A DNA stretch of 64,000 nucleotides from Ditylenchus dipsaci (GCA_004194705.1 SADC01000170.1:1-64000), one strand, 5' to 3'; shown: positions 1 through 11,407, counted from the stretch's first letter. Program-made: numbers and translations. The notes: a model not told the origin generated them from the letters alone.

Positions 1-20
1 CCTATTTCGAGAGGTTATTT

Positions 21-310
21 AATTCGTCGACTGGTAAATCGTCAACGTGAATTCGTCGACTGGTAAATTCGTCAACGTGAATTCGTCGACTGGTAAATCG
101 TCAACGGTGAATTCGTCGACTGGAAATTCGTCAACGGTGAATTCGTCGACTGGTAAATTCGTCACGGTGAATTCGTCGACTGGTAAATTCGTCACGGTGA
201 AATAGTCGACTGGTGAATCGTCAACGGTGATTCGTCGACTGTAAATTCGTCAACGGTGAATTCGTCGACTGGTAATAAATTCGTCAACGGTGAATTCGTC
301 GACTGGTAAA
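21..310. repeat. 31-bp tandem satellite, about 9-10 copies
   Basis: The unit is about 31 bp and consists of two diverged half-units of 15-16 bp, one containing attcgtcgactggta and the other attcgtcaacggtga. Copies differ mostly by one-base losses. The array stops abruptly at about 310. The motif ggtaaattcgtc is shared with the ends of the inverted-repeat element at 4803-5590. Confidence 0.9.
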
Positions 311-387
311 TATAATAAGCTCAAAAAGATATATGTCCATGGTCCGTTTCCAAAAATACATACAAAAGTTACTTATTTCATGTGGCC

Positions 388-525
388 AGTGCGACGGTGC
401 ACCACCTCCGCACAAGCGGTGCCTGCTGCGGTGCGGGTGCGAAAAAATGGTAGGGGTCGGTGCTGGTGCCGGTGCGGGGTAAGCCAAGTGACCAGTGCCG
501 GTGCGGGTGCTGGTGCGGAAAATCT
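388..525. repeat. GC-rich degenerate repeat (ggtgcgggtgc-like)
   Basis: A GC-rich island in AT-rich surroundings, built from ggtgcgggtgc and ggtgccggtgc variants on a 6-bp period. Open frames through it encode only low-complexity Gly/Ala/Pro and are not taken as genes. A short related stretch occurs near 11650. Confidence 0.6.
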
Positions 526-539
526 CAGATTTGCAACAC

Positions 540-1243
540 TACCGTATTTCCTCTAATAGAATCCCGGGCTTCTATTTATGGATGCATCTAGGGGGGGGGG
601 GCATATATTAGAGGGGCTTGTATTAAAGAGGGCTTGTATAGAGGGTGTCTTTATTTTTTGAACTCGCCGCGCCGAAGGCGCGGAAAAAATTCTGGGTCAT
701 AATGTTCTCACGTCAACCTCCGATCACTTCTAATTTTTTTACAAAACATTAATAAAGCAGCGTTTTAACATCAAACCACTGTTTTTCTATAAATACCGTT
801 TACCCGTTCACCAGTTTACCCCTCTACCAAGTTTCTCTTGGAGGCGTTCTCCTGCATTTTTGGCGTATTGGAAATGTGCAGCATTTATCTTGATTTGAAT
901 AAAGTGATGCTGAGAGGTGGTCGAGAGTGGTCTGGGAACGTACGCAAGAGGAAAGGTGAAGCTTTTTTATGTGACCTATGCTCCCGATTTATTTTCTTGT
1001 TGCTTAAACGTAAACCGACGTCACTATTTATCGTTCATTCTTGATTTTCTGCTGATGATTACTGCATAAACCAACAAAGTACCCGCTAAAATGGTTCTTG
1101 AATCGATGCCCTTTTGCTTTAAGATTCACCCATTCACAAGTATTCCAGCGGTCCACTTTGAAAGATGTGCTTAGCAAATACATTAATAGAGGGGGGGTGC
1201 TTATAATAAGAGGGGGGGGGCTTCTATTAGAGGAAATACGGTA
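540..1243. mobile_element. MITE of the TACCGTATTT family, about 700 bp
   Basis: The left end reads taccgtatttcctctaatag and the right end is its inverse (ctattagaggaaatacggta). TA at both edges fits a TA target duplication. The interior is G-run rich (poly-G at about 590-600 and 1190-1220) and has no credible gene. Shorter members of the family lie at 3449-3567, 6030-6155, 10333-10464 and 33464-33541. Confidence 0.75.
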
Positions 1244-2147
1244 ACAACGTTGGTACTTATATAGTTCCCCCCATACTCGGATTTTTCGAAAAGTGACCAT
1301 AATCACCTCCCGAACTATTTTTTTCTGCTCAAAACGATGAGAGATACATTTGTAAACACTTTCTGATTGAAAAATTTTGAACTTTGCCAAAAAATTGCCT
1401 TCCACTCTTCAGGCAGATGGTCTTTTTCGGGTATTTAGGGTCATTTGTGATTTATCTTATTTTCTTGCTGGAGCTGGCAAAAGACTCTCTCAATGCATTT
1501 TTGATCAGGAGTCTTGCTCGAAATCATGTCTAAGGTAATTAAGTGCGCGCATCTCTACCCAACCAAGCCCCTGCACCCCCGAAGGGGCTGCAGGTGACTT
1601 GGTGGTTAGAGATGCACACACGCACATACCTGAGACACAAATCACTCGAAATGAATCTGGATGCGTAAAAACATATGCATACCAGTGTTTTTTCATGCGA
1701 TAGGCTAAAAATATGCATACCAGAGTTTCTTCATGCGGTAGTTTCTTCATGCGGTAGCCCCCAGAAAAAAAACCTGTTCAAAATCTAGCACTTTTACCTA
1801 GATTTGCCTGAAAAAGGTTAAAATTTGGTCAAAATACCCTAAAAAGACCATCTACCGCCAAGGGATCTCGTATCTTGTTGTGCAAGAAAATGAGTTCGAG
1901 GTTGATTTTGATATCTTTTCAAAAAATCGGAGTATGGGGGGGACTATATAAATGTCACAATGTTCAACTGTATTTGGTTTAACTGATAATTTTAGTTTTT
2001 CTAAAGAGTGTTTGTGAAATTTTGAATAAAAAAACATTAAAACGCCAAGATAAGATAAAAAATATTGAATATGTTTTTATTCGTTAGTTTTACTCAGCTC
2101 AAAATACTATTATTGCGAACAGCCTTTTCAACTATTCTCTTTCACAG
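1244..2147. repeat. Intergenic repeats upstream of the F-box gene
   Basis: 1550-1755 holds a member of the interspersed hairpin family described at 43508-43728, in reverse orientation: a GC-rich hairpin (accaagcccctgc / gcaggtgacttgg) followed by atgcataccagag and catgcggtag. 1780-1930 contains sequence related to 31820-32060 (ggtaaaatttggtc, cggagtatgggggg), so it is repeat-derived. No coding region is supported. Confidence 0.5.
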
Positions 2148-4132
2148 ATGAAGTCTATTTTTCTGCCTTCTGAAATTATTCTCGATACTCTACAATTTTT
2201 CAACTACAAAGATCTGCAAAAGTATCGATTAATACACAGTCGTTATAACAATTGCTATCTTTTTCACCGGGCAGTATTAGCTTGTCCAAAAATGGTTCCT
2301 TATGTTTGGTATTTTTTTTAAATAAAATGACACTTTATTATTAAATTTGTTTGAAAAATTTAGTGCATTGAAGACCCAGTGGTCAGACCCAATTATATCG
2401 TAGGTAATCTTAGAAAGCCTAAAGAATTCACATATGAAATAACCCAGCCATGCATCGACTACTGCCAAAATATTTGGGCTGAGCAGCCTAATATCTACAA
2501 AAGACTGATAGGCAAGAAATTCTAGGGAGAATCAGAGGTTATAGAAAAGCCAAACTTTCTATGTTTATTCGTAAGTATTTTTTTTCAATTTAAAATTAAA
2601 AAAAAAAGCTTTTTGTAGATAAAGAAAATGTTTTGAATAGACGCTACAAAGACCAAGACTTCTATGATACCTGTGCTTTACTCCGCCTCAAATGCAACAA
2701 TACCCTGAACAAGGAAACTATTCCGGTCGTTTTACACTTTTTTGTGCACTGTCGAGATCTGTTCTTTGACTATGTGCAATTTACTAGCTTTTTCGTGGAG
2801 CTCTGGATAATTTCGCAACCAAAAAACTATCTGGGCGGTGGTAGAGATTTTATCCGATGTCAAAGATTTGACTTCGCTGATCTGTCTGGTGAGTCTTTTT
2901 ATATATTTTTTCGATTCTTTTTTAAATGATTATCTCGTATTATCACTAGTAAAAATTTTTTAGACTGGCCTTACTATGGAGTGATGACTCGCAAAGAAAT
3001 TACTAACTTTTTTACTTTCTTCAAAACATGTGCGTTGCCGACATATGCACTGGAAAGCAAGTTCATTTTTCAGTTATTTTTTTTAATTTTGTTTTTTACT
3101 ATGCATTTATAGTCGCTGATGATGTCTAATGTAGAGAGAAGAGCTTCCCGATTACAGCCGCTTAACAAACAAAAGCATTTATTATTCCAGAGGCAACTGA
3201 TTGACTTTTAATGTCCAGTGCAAAGGCATGTGACGTGTTCTATATGCACTGTAGGAATTTTATTTACAAGCCAATGGAGTTCTTTCACCAATTTGTTGAA
3301 GTAAGTTACCTTCTTTTGACTAAAAATCGACTTTTTGCCTCAGGGGACCAATTTTAAGGGTACTGGAGGGTAGTTGGATACTATTGTTTACTTTTTGTTT
3401 ACATAAAGGTATTATACCTCGTCACTGCTACTTGTCAAAAAGAGCATCTACCGTATTTATTATAATAAGCGCCAATGAGCGCTTTTTCTAACCCCTGTCG
3501 GGGTTTGGCGCTTATTAGAAACTGGGCGGATAATAGAGACTGGGCGGTAATTTGAATAAATACGGTATACCCATTTTTGATTTTAAGTCTTGCTCGGACT
3601 CATATCTAAATTAAGTGTAAGGTGAGCTGTATAAAAGTTTACGCATATCAGAGTTTATTTATGCGGTAGGGCCCAGACAACAAAACTATGTTCAAATTCC
3701 ATTTTTAAGGGTATCTTGGTTCTCTTTTACGAGTGGTTCACTTTGGTCTCATCAATGCGGAGAGTCAAATTTTAGTGAAAAAATATTCTTGGAAAAATTG
3801 TCTACCGGGTCCTAAAAATATGGTGCTAAAACATCATACCGGTGTGCTTTGGAAGAAGGCCTCATAGTTTACTTTAGCCGTTTATGATTATTATTTAGAG
3901 TTACCTTAATGTAATGGATGTAAGTCTTATCATACCAACTATCTTCTTCTACGGATGCTCATATGCTGACAAGGTTGCCATTGACCAACAGTTTTTACAG
4001 CACTATTTCGCAACAATAACTGAATTGGACGGAGAAGAAGTGATAAATAAGTATTGCTACAAATTTAACAACTATTCAAGCTCATCCTGCATGGAACTTC
4101 AATTTATTGAAAATATGGTGGAGTGTACATAA
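2148..4132 (+). CDS. F-box-domain-like protein, nematode expansion type, multi-exon
   Basis: The ATG at 2148 follows a strong acceptor (ctctttcacag), which could also be a spliced-leader trans-splice site. The first exon encodes an F-box-like stretch starting LPSEIILDTLQFF, with YKDLQKYRLI next. Likely exons are 2148-2303 (or 2308), 2364-2570, 2619-2888, 2964 to about 3060, one around 3190-3300, and a last exon ending in TAA near 4130. Exons 2-3 join in phase after gtaagt and before ttttgtag. Exon 2 has an in-frame TAG near 2521 that one extra T would remove, consistent with the indel errors elsewhere. Two exons carry a similar pattern (VHCRDLFFDYVQF and YMHCRNFIYKPMEF), suggesting internal duplication. 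F-box proteins recruit substrates to SCF ubiquitin ligases; the substrate here is unknown. A 119-bp MITE sits inside a later intron. Family call is from resemblance; the 3' structure is uncertain. Confidence 0.55.
3449..3567. mobile_element. Short MITE of the TACCGTATTT family
   Basis: Left end taccgtatttattataataa, right end aataaatacggta, with an inner palindrome of cgcttatta-type sequence. It lies in an intron of the F-box-like gene. TA borders on both sides. Confidence 0.75.
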
Positions 4133-4287
4133 CCTGCTTACTATAAAATAAAAATTTCAACAAAGAATATTCACAATATTTTTAATTTTAAGAGCGCACA
4201 CACAAAAATGCTCCACACATTATCAACGTGCTTATCATATTGTGGCTAAGATGTGCAAACATCATATTTCGGACCTAAATGAGAGTA

Positions 4288-5855
4288 CAAATTATTAGGC
4301 TTGGCAGTTAGGGGTCCAGGCGGGAAACGGGAATGGGAATTCCAAAATTTCGGGAATCCCGACGGGAAACGGGAATTTGTTAGAAAAGCCAAAATTCTGC
4401 GATTTTTTCTTCAAACAAATCAAAACAAACAAATCAATAAAGGCCTATTCAGACTTCCCGAAGTCACGCTTGACTCCGGAGTCAAATCGATGACTCCGGA
4501 GTCAGCGTGAGTTCGGAGTCAACCCATTTTGGTCATGCAAAACTACTGTAATCATTTGTTTTGCATTTTTTCATCTTGTTTTCGATTGGGATCCTATTTT
4601 TTTGGATTGCAAGACGATGAAAAAATATACTGTGACAGATGTCACAGGAGAAAAGTTATAGTATGTAGAGAGGGATCTTTAATTTTAAAAATCTTCACCG
4701 GAACAAACAAGTGGTACTGTCTTGGTTTTAGAAATGAAAAAAGCTTGTGCTTACAGTAAGTAGATTCCTAAATTCTCAGCCGTTATGCTGTTGAAGAGGC
4801 TCTAGGTAAATTCGTCCCAAAACCGCTAATTCAAAAATTTCGAACAGGTTCGAAATTCGAATCCAAAACATCTAAGTTAGAAAAATATCCAATCGGTAGG
4901 AAACACAATTTTTTCTTGTTAAAAAGCCATATAGTCTTAGTAAAGCCGAATGTGGGTAGGAAGAGCATCAGGTAGGTACGGGCGGCGGTAAATTCAGATG
5001 TGCTAAAGAGGGTTTGTCAGTAGTAAAACACCGTTTTCTCGAGTATTTTTTTGAGTTTTGGTAAAATCGAGATTTGGTAAAATCAATTATTGCCCAATAC
5101 TCAAGAAATACCATACAAAACTTTATTTTACTATTATCAAACCATCTTCAGCGTGTCTGAATCAGTCCAGAAAACAAGTTTTGGAACATGAAAAATGTAA
5201 AAATTTTTTGCTCCAAGTGGACAACCACTTGGTTTTGTTGTACCCAGGTAGTCGTACCCAGATTTGGGAACTTAGTAAGTGTAGTGGTACACAGGTAGCA
5301 ACATTTCGGTCTGTGATCCAAGCTATGATTTTTATATTATTTCTACGATTCTTACGATCCAACGTCAGTTCTGCTGAATAATCCATGCACCAACAAAACC
5401 AAGTAGTCGTTCACTTGGAGTAAAAAATTAAAGTCGTAATTTCGGTCCTAAAAAACCTGATTTCCCACACAATTCTAAGTTAGAAAATATTTGCTACTAC
5501 CAGGATTCGAACCTGCTCGAAATTTTTGAATTGGCGGTTTTGGGGACGAATTTACCTGGGGACGAATTTACCGGGGACGAATTTACCGCCTCCCGTTAAA
5601 GAAGACGTTCCACCAGAAATGACGAAAGAAATGACAAGCAAAATTGCTTAGGATCAAACTTTTTTCGTTTTGACATTAAATAAATTTGAATTTGGATTTC
5701 GGGAAAATTTCGGGATTTTTGAAAGTGAACGGGCGGGAAACGGGATTTTGAACTTTGAGGCGGCGGGAAACGGGAACGGGAAAGTGATTATTTTCGGGAT
5801 TCCCAAACCGGGATTCCCGTGGGATTCCCGTCCCGCTGCCAAGCCTACAAATTAT
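4288..5855. mobile_element. hAT-type DNA transposon (non-autonomous) with 8-bp target duplication
   Basis: Perfect 12-bp terminal inverted repeats (TAGGCTTGGCAG at 4296; CTGCCAAGCCTA ending at 5847) are flanked on each side by the same 8 bases, caaattat (4288-4295 and 5848-5855). An 8-bp duplication is characteristic of the hAT superfamily. Subterminal DNA on both sides is rich in gggaaacggga and gggaatccc. No transposase catalytic region is visible; a short frame at 4529-4759 has a CDRCHRR motif that might be a remnant zinc finger, but this is weak. A separate inverted-repeat element (4803-5590) is nested inside. Confidence 0.85.
4803..5590. mobile_element. Inverted-repeat element nested in the hAT element
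   Basis: Left arm 4803-4920 (aggtaaattcgtcccaaaac onwards) matches in reverse the right arm at about 5440-5560. The arms share a tRNA-like B-box string (ggttcgaatcc). The right edge adds extra tandem copies of a 15-16 bp unit (ggggacgaatttacc) up to about 5590. The interior has no gene I recognise. Confidence 0.7.
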
Positions 5856-6029
5856 TTTGCAAAAATTTCTTTTTTTTTTAACTTTTTAATTTTATGAAAA
5901 TAATTGAGAAAAATTTTGATTTCTAAATTCTTGTTTCTGATTTTCAAATGAAATTTTGGGTGCCTCCCTGATGTGCACACATCATAACTGAGACGTTGAC
6001 GATTTTGAAAGTGCTGTTTTGATGTTATA

Positions 6030-6155
6030 TACCGTATTTCCTCTAATAAGGCGGCTAAGATTACAGAGTTAAGGCCATTTTCGAATGAAAATTTTCAGAT
6101 TTATAGAGCTTTGAAAAATAAGGCGGCATCCCGTCTTATCAGAGGAAATACGGTA
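6030..6155. mobile_element. Short MITE of the TACCGTATTT family
   Basis: Left end taccgtatttcctctaataa, right end tcagaggaaatacggta, with ggcggc / gccgcc-type inner ends. Clean TA at both borders. Confidence 0.8.
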
Positions 6156-6555
6156 GTCGAAACTAAGGCTGCTGAAATGGCCGGCCATATTCTTCTCTGG
6201 TCCCCTTCCGGGTCATATTCTGTTTAAAAAAAGTGTATATGAAAATTCAAAAAAAAAACAATAAACGATTATGGCCAACTTTTGAATGACTCGGCTACAT
6301 TCTCGACTATGTTTCAGGAATATCATGTTTCTGGGACTAATAGTAATCTTCAAAATTTGAGGTGTGAACCATTCATTGATGATGTAAGAAAGATTATTTA
6401 AACGTTAAACGTTACACAAATTCGCAGATCGTGGCACTTTTTTCCCAAAACTTGGCACTTTTTTCACATAAACGTGGCATTTTTTCTCTAGAATGTGGCG
6501 TTTTTCCGTTTTATCTAATATCATATTAGGATACTTGAATTTCTATGCTTGTTTT

Positions 6556-6775
6556 TACAATTGGGTCTAACCACTGCCATCATACAATTAGGTCTGATAT
6601 ACATTCACATACAATTGGGTCTGACATAAAATCGGGTCTGACATACCATTCGGGTCATATAATGGGTCTGACATACAATTCACATACAATTGGGTCTCAC
6701 ATAAAATTGGGTCTGACAATTGGGTCTGATCCATACAATTGGGTCTGACCACCACCATCAATTGGGTCTGACCAC
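6556..6775. repeat. Degenerate tandem repeat of acaattgggtctgac
   Basis: A 14-20 bp unit (caattgggtctgac plus a variable spacer such as atacattcacata) repeats about ten times. The open frame across it (Gly-Ser-Asp-like) is a by-product of the repeat. Between 6156 and 6555 I see only AT-rich sequence and three tggca(c/t)tttttt motifs near 6430-6510. Confidence 0.8.
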
Positions 6776-6967
6776 TGCCTTTTCAAGGGCCATCGCCTGG
6801 CCAGGTGGTACGTACCACGAGATTCGGATTTTGATGACTTCAATCGCAATTTTAGTTCTAAAAAATGCAATTTGCACACGATTTTGCCTATGATAGCATG
6901 GTTCTTTTTTAGATTTAGAATTTTTTAAAATTTTTTCAGGTACTCCAGGGGCCTATTTCACTAATTG

Positions 6968-7165
6968 AAGATTGGGAAAGTTTCCATGGAAAATTGGAAA
7001 ATGGAAAGTGGAAAATGGAAAGTGATAATTTTCTGTTTCACTAAACGAAAATTGGAAATGGAAAGTGGAAAATGGAAAGTGGAAACTTTCCAGTTTTCTG
7101 TTTCACTAAAAAAAATTTCACTTTCCATTTTCCAGTTTCAATTTTCCAATTTTCCATGGAAAATG
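6968..7165. repeat. Purine-strand foldback: GGAAAATGGAAAGT array facing its inverse
   Basis: The left part (6968-7090) is a tandem of ggaaaatggaaagt. The right part (7085-7165) is the pyrimidine inverse (ctttccattttccag). The whole can fold into an imperfect hairpin, and each half is a long polypurine or polypyrimidine run. Confidence 0.8.
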
Positions 7166-7944
7166 AAAAATTTCCCATAAAATAATTTTTACATGAAAAG
7201 TCGAATTAAGTCATTTTTCTGTGCCACGAGCCCCGTAATCAGAGTACAAATACACATACACATACATACTTAATAATAAATCGTTGACACGTCTAATAGA
7301 CTCCTGAATTTTTGGGTGGTCCACTTGGATGTCCCCGACCCTAACCCCAATTCCTGGGTAGGTACCTCCTTGTCAGGTGGGCGTCCACCTGGATGGCCCA
7401 AAAAATGGAAGTAAAAAAATAAAGTTTACACTTAGTGGGACTAGAACCAGTAACCTCGGTGACGGCGACCCTCCCCAGCAACCCTCCCCAATTTAGACCA
7501 GGTGGTCGACCACTTGGATCAAATTTTTTTTTACGTTTTCGGGTTCCAAAACAATTTTTCTGCACTAATTCGAGCATGCTGAATATGGTTTGACAGTGGT
7601 AAAATCACGTTTTATCGAGTTATCGCTAACGATTGATTTTGATAAATTTATCAAAATAGTCGAAATAGTCAACAATGTTTTGTGTCTTGAAAGGAAAATA
7701 AAAATTTGCATTTTTTTTCAAATCTGAATTTGACGCTTGACACGGCGTGGACAGCAGTCAAGAGGTCTCATCCAACATAACCAACGGTGGTCAGTTTGTG
7801 AAACCCTGCAAAACTCTGTTAACTGTATACACATTAATTTTTGCAACAGTTTATTCAAAGACAACAAAGCTGACAATGTAAAATGTGATGTAGAACTATT
7901 TAATAACGTGATCAGCATAAATATTGTCTTTGATTGGTCACTAC
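7166..7944. other. Intergenic DNA downstream of the carboxylesterase
   Basis: No gene is supported. 7310-7520 is unusually GC-rich for the window and contains short inverted motifs (ggtgggcgtccacctgg, ccaggtggtcgaccacttgg) suggesting an old repeat. The remainder is AT-rich. Confidence 0.5.
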
Positions 7945-10064
7945 TCAGACAAGTATGTCAGATCCATATCCAAGTTCGTAGACCTGATTCCAGTTTTTGT
8001 AAACATCTACGAAATAAGTGTTATCAGGAGCCACAGTCGCGCCTACTTCCATGTAGTCGATCTTTTCGGCATTTTTGATGACTGGCCAGGCAAGCTGACT
8101 AGTCGAAGGACTTCCAGTTTTCACAAAAGCACCTATTCCATTGACAAGCTTTTGAGTGAAGTTATCTTCCACAGCATTGGTGCCATTTTCATTGTCGAAG
8201 GCAAAGTAGGGTTCACCATCAGTCAAATACTGGTACTCATAAGCATGTGGAGCATACTTGATTGGCATTCCAGTAAATGGAAGATGTTCAGGGTGCACAT
8301 AGTCAAACAAGTACATGAACAAGTTTTTACATCCCCACTTCAGTTTGTCTCTGATTTCTACGCTGATACCGCCTTGAAAAGTGCCGTGAGTTTGGGACTT
8401 AAAGTTTTGTATTTGAAAATTAGTCTTTTTGTGAATTTAAAAGTATTTACTGTAGTTTGTTGGGTGTACCAGAACTTGGAATTATTAGTGGCTGGCGGGG
8501 CTCCTTGATGGTAGTAGTTGTTGAGTATTTTTCGGACTTGAGATCTTTTGTTTCCGGATGTGGCTTCAGTGTTCAAGTAGTTATCTAGATAGTCAGTGAA
8601 ATTAGCTTCTGTGAAGGAAGTCTGCTGATCCACTGTTTGACCTAACCAATAAGCAAACACTGAAGCAATTATGCTATCGGATCTCAACGCTGAAAATGAA
8701 TATCAAAGTTGAAGTTATTGTTTTAGTAACTCACTTAGGAGCAGTCCTTCACCATATGTTGTGCCATACAAAATGTTTTTGATGGGAGACGCTTGTGTGA
8801 GTTGCTTGATGCTTTTGCCACCATAAAAAGCCTCATCTGCAAGAGGACACCAGTGAATTGTGTCCATTCCATTGTTCATTCTTGTCTAGAAACGAAATCA
8901 AACAGTTAAAAATTTACGTTAGAAAAAGCAAACTTACGAAGGGGATCACAGCTTGCCACATTTGTTTAATGGTCTTGGTTCGCAGACAAGCTTTAGCTTC
9001 ATTGATATTCGTGGAACTGCATCCAAGAGTGGTGGTAAAGTTGGCAGAGATTACTCGAGTGTGTCTGGGATGAGACCACAGGTTGTAGAGACTTCCACTC
9101 GACTGGATGGCATTTTTAAAATATTTATTGGAGAGTGGAGACAAGGCATGCGAGTGAGTAGAAACACCTCCGGCACTGTTGCCCCAAACAGTCACTTGAT
9201 CGGGGTCACCACCAAAAGCGCTAATATGCGAATTGATCCATTTCAGGGCTGCCGACTGGTCATACAGACCAATGTTGGCATAGCTTGAGTCAAGGGAAAG
9301 GAAGCCTAAAATACATGTTTGATTGCGCTAAATATAAGGCTTCAAGAAAATTTTTTTTGACTGAATTCTGGGGGTTAAGTGTATTTTGTACCGTTGACTA
9401 TTTTTTACTTGCCGAATTAACTGTAGAATTTATCGTGCGATACACGAGAAATTCTATAGTTAATTGGGTGGATCTCATTATGAATCAGAATAGGTGGGAG
9501 ATCATTATGCGTAAGGATGACCAAGTATAGTCAAAAAGGTCTCTTACCAAGGAATCCAAGACGGTATTGAATGCCGACCACAATAATGCCTTGAGGATTA
9601 AAGTGTCTGGCTAATGTTTGCATTCCATAGAATCTGGACATGCCATACACAAATCCACCTCCATGAATCCACACAAGCACTTGGTACTTCTTGCCTGCAG
9701 GTGGAGGTTCAGAAGGAGCTACCACATTCAAAAACAGACAGTCCTCAGACACGGGGTAGGCCTGGTCCAAGTCTGAACTGATCTGAGCAAAATCTTCTTG
9801 TTGGTAACATCCTGGTGGCAACACTTTTCCTACAATCTTCTTTGTGTTGTTGGCTGGCAGAGGAAGTGGTTTCTCAAATCTTAGCGGTCCTACTGGTGGC
9901 TGGGCATATGGCAGACTGTAGAAGGCGTTGGTAACAAACTCAGCCCCATTGTGTTGGAAAGAGTATTCGAAACCGGTGGCTTCATACTCAGCCAGCTGTA
10001 CCACTGGATCAGTAGCACAAGCTAATGAAAAGAAGAAGACTGTGAAGACAAGAGAAAGCTCCAT
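7945..10064 (-). CDS. Type-B carboxylesterase, secreted, five exons (intestinal esterase type)
   Basis: Hydrolyses carboxylic esters through a Ser-His-acid triad. Exons in transcript order: 10064-9548, 9305-8938, 8885-8735, 8689-8451, then about 8370-7945; all introns have GT..AG ends. The protein starts with a signal peptide (MELSLVFTVFFFSLACA), then PPVGPLRF, SEDCLFLNV and the oxyanion-hole motif VWIHGGGFVYG. The nucleophile elbow GNSAGG is in exon 2, the acid region YGTTYGEG in exon 3, and the catalytic His region (PHAYEYQYL) in exon 5. Total about 560 residues, normal for the family. The exon 4/5 junction does not keep frame with the obvious sites (donor at 8450, acceptors near 8356-8371), so one base may be missing or an upstream donor is used. 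There is no KDEL-type retention signal, so export or lumenal location is inferred. The upstream GATA sites suggest gut expression. Confidence 0.9.
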
Positions 10065-10106
10065 TCCTTGACTGAGAAATGGATGCTGACATAACCCCCG
10101 GCTGCC

Positions 10107-10167
10107 CTTTTATACACCCAATTCAGGGCTTATCAGTCGGCCGATATAATCCAAGTGTTGCGATAAG
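10107..10167 (-). promoter_or_regulatory. Esterase promoter: TATA box and GATA sites
   Basis: On the minus strand TATAAAAG lies at 10114-10107, about 43 bp before the esterase ATG (10064). Further upstream are ACTGATAAG (10137-10129) and, in the other orientation, CGATAAG (10161-10167). Paired WGATAR sites of the ACTGATAA form drive intestinal genes in nematodes via ELT-2-type factors, as known for the ges-1 esterase. Binding here is inferred. Confidence 0.6.
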
Positions 10168-10332
10168 TCTAAATTATTCCATTTTTCGCAACTCCGATTC
10201 GTTGACAATCTTTTTTCTGTTCAAGTCTACTATTCGCGGGCTTACAGGGCACAGAAAATTTTGGTTGTATCATGAAGACTCGATGAGTTGTAGAAACACG
10301 GTTATGGGCTTTTTGATATACAATGTAATGCA

Positions 10333-10464
10333 TACCGTATTTACTCTAATTTAGCCTCCCCCCCGCTCTTTTTTTGACTAGAACGGCCATTTTTTTTTAA
10401 AACTTCAAGATTTTTAGGCATCTAAAAATTTAGCTCCGGGTGCTAAATTACAGGAAATACGGTA
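10333..10464. mobile_element. Short MITE of the TACCGTATTT family
   Basis: Left end taccgtatttactctaattt, right end aaattacaggaaatacggta, TA at both borders. The inner ends read tagcctcc and ctccgggtgcta. Confidence 0.75.
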
Positions 10465-11139
10465 TCTGAAAAAAGTTCTGGACATGTCTCTGAGTGTTAA
10501 TGAACACTTTAGCTTTACTGTATTCTTATAATAATCTTATTTTAGTTTGATCCGGTAGAATTTTGTGTTAAGAGCTGCTGCAGGGTTTGACAAGTGGTTT
10601 TTAGCCCACCTAGTAAATCAATTTTTATTTTCACTTACTCAATTTACTTTTTGGTATGCCTTTAAGATTAGACTTGAAAATTCTCGCTAGACTCTGGTTC
10701 AATCGAAACGACTTTCAAAATTATAATTTACTGTGGATAAGGTAAATGTAATTTAATTTAATGAGTCAATTTATCATAAATTTTATTGTTTTATTTTTTT
10801 GAAAATAACAATGAATGATATCGTTTCCAGAGCATCACAATAGTGCTTGCAAACACCCTGTAATCACAGATATTTTTTAGTGGCTGTCAACTCGCAACAA
10901 TATGATTATTTAGTGCCAGTCGGCTGCATTAATTAACGCAAAAAGTTTCTCTATTGTGAATTGAATTTACTTCCTTTTGTTGTAAAATTTATCATTATTT
11001 ATGAATCTTTTATTAAATATTTTTTACGGACTTTTTAAGTTATAATTTACAAGTACGATTTGTAGGACGGCTACAAAGTAGAACGAGGGAGATGCTCTTC
11101 GATGAAAAAAACAACGATGCTGAACATATTTTTGAATAA
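10465..11139. other. Intergenic AT-rich DNA, no feature recognised
   Basis: I find no conserved coding potential, no tRNA-like boxes and no clear inverted ends here. Confidence 0.5.
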
Positions 11140-11245
11140 TGGGGCCTACCGCATAAATAGACTCTGGTATGCATACATTTTTTATGCATCCAGAGTCACT
11201 TTCGAGTGATTTTCGTCTAAGGTAGGTGGGTGAGCGCATCAAAAA
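11140..11245. repeat. Interspersed hairpin-repeat family copy
   Basis: Contains cctaccgcataaatagactc, then a palindrome (ctggtatgcataca..tatgcatccag) and gtctaaggtaggtgggtg. The same block occurs at 1613-1755 (reverse), 32089-32180, 42650-42745, 43508-43610 and 59812-59905. Confidence 0.75.
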
Positions 11246-11302
11246 CCCTTTTTAGACACTCCCATAAAAGTCGATTTGGGGCTGCATTACAGTAAAAAAA
11301 GC

Positions 11303-11407
11303 TACAGTCAACCTCGATTTAACGGCCCCTCGATTTAACGGCACCCTCGATTTAACGGCACCCGGACCCGGTCCCTGGGGGTGCCGTTAAATCGAGGGTC
11401 GACTGTA
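11303..11407. mobile_element. pogo/Tigger-like MITE (CAGTCAACCTCGATTTAACGG)
   Basis: TA-flanked inverted ends (tacagtcaacctcgatttaa and the inverse ending cgagggtcgactgta). The inner sequence repeats cctcgatttaacggcac three times. CAGTCRAC ends with TA duplications are typical of pogo-group Tc1/mariner MITEs. Confidence 0.75.

Noticed and set aside
21..310. CRISPR array
   Set aside because: Units are contiguous with no unique spacers, and the genome is eukaryotic.
290..556. Open frames over the GC-rich island
   Set aside because: Low-complexity translation of a short-period repeat.
4529..4759. BED-type zinc finger of a hAT transposase
   Set aside because: Only CDRCHRR is suggestive; the rest lacks the spacing of a BED finger.
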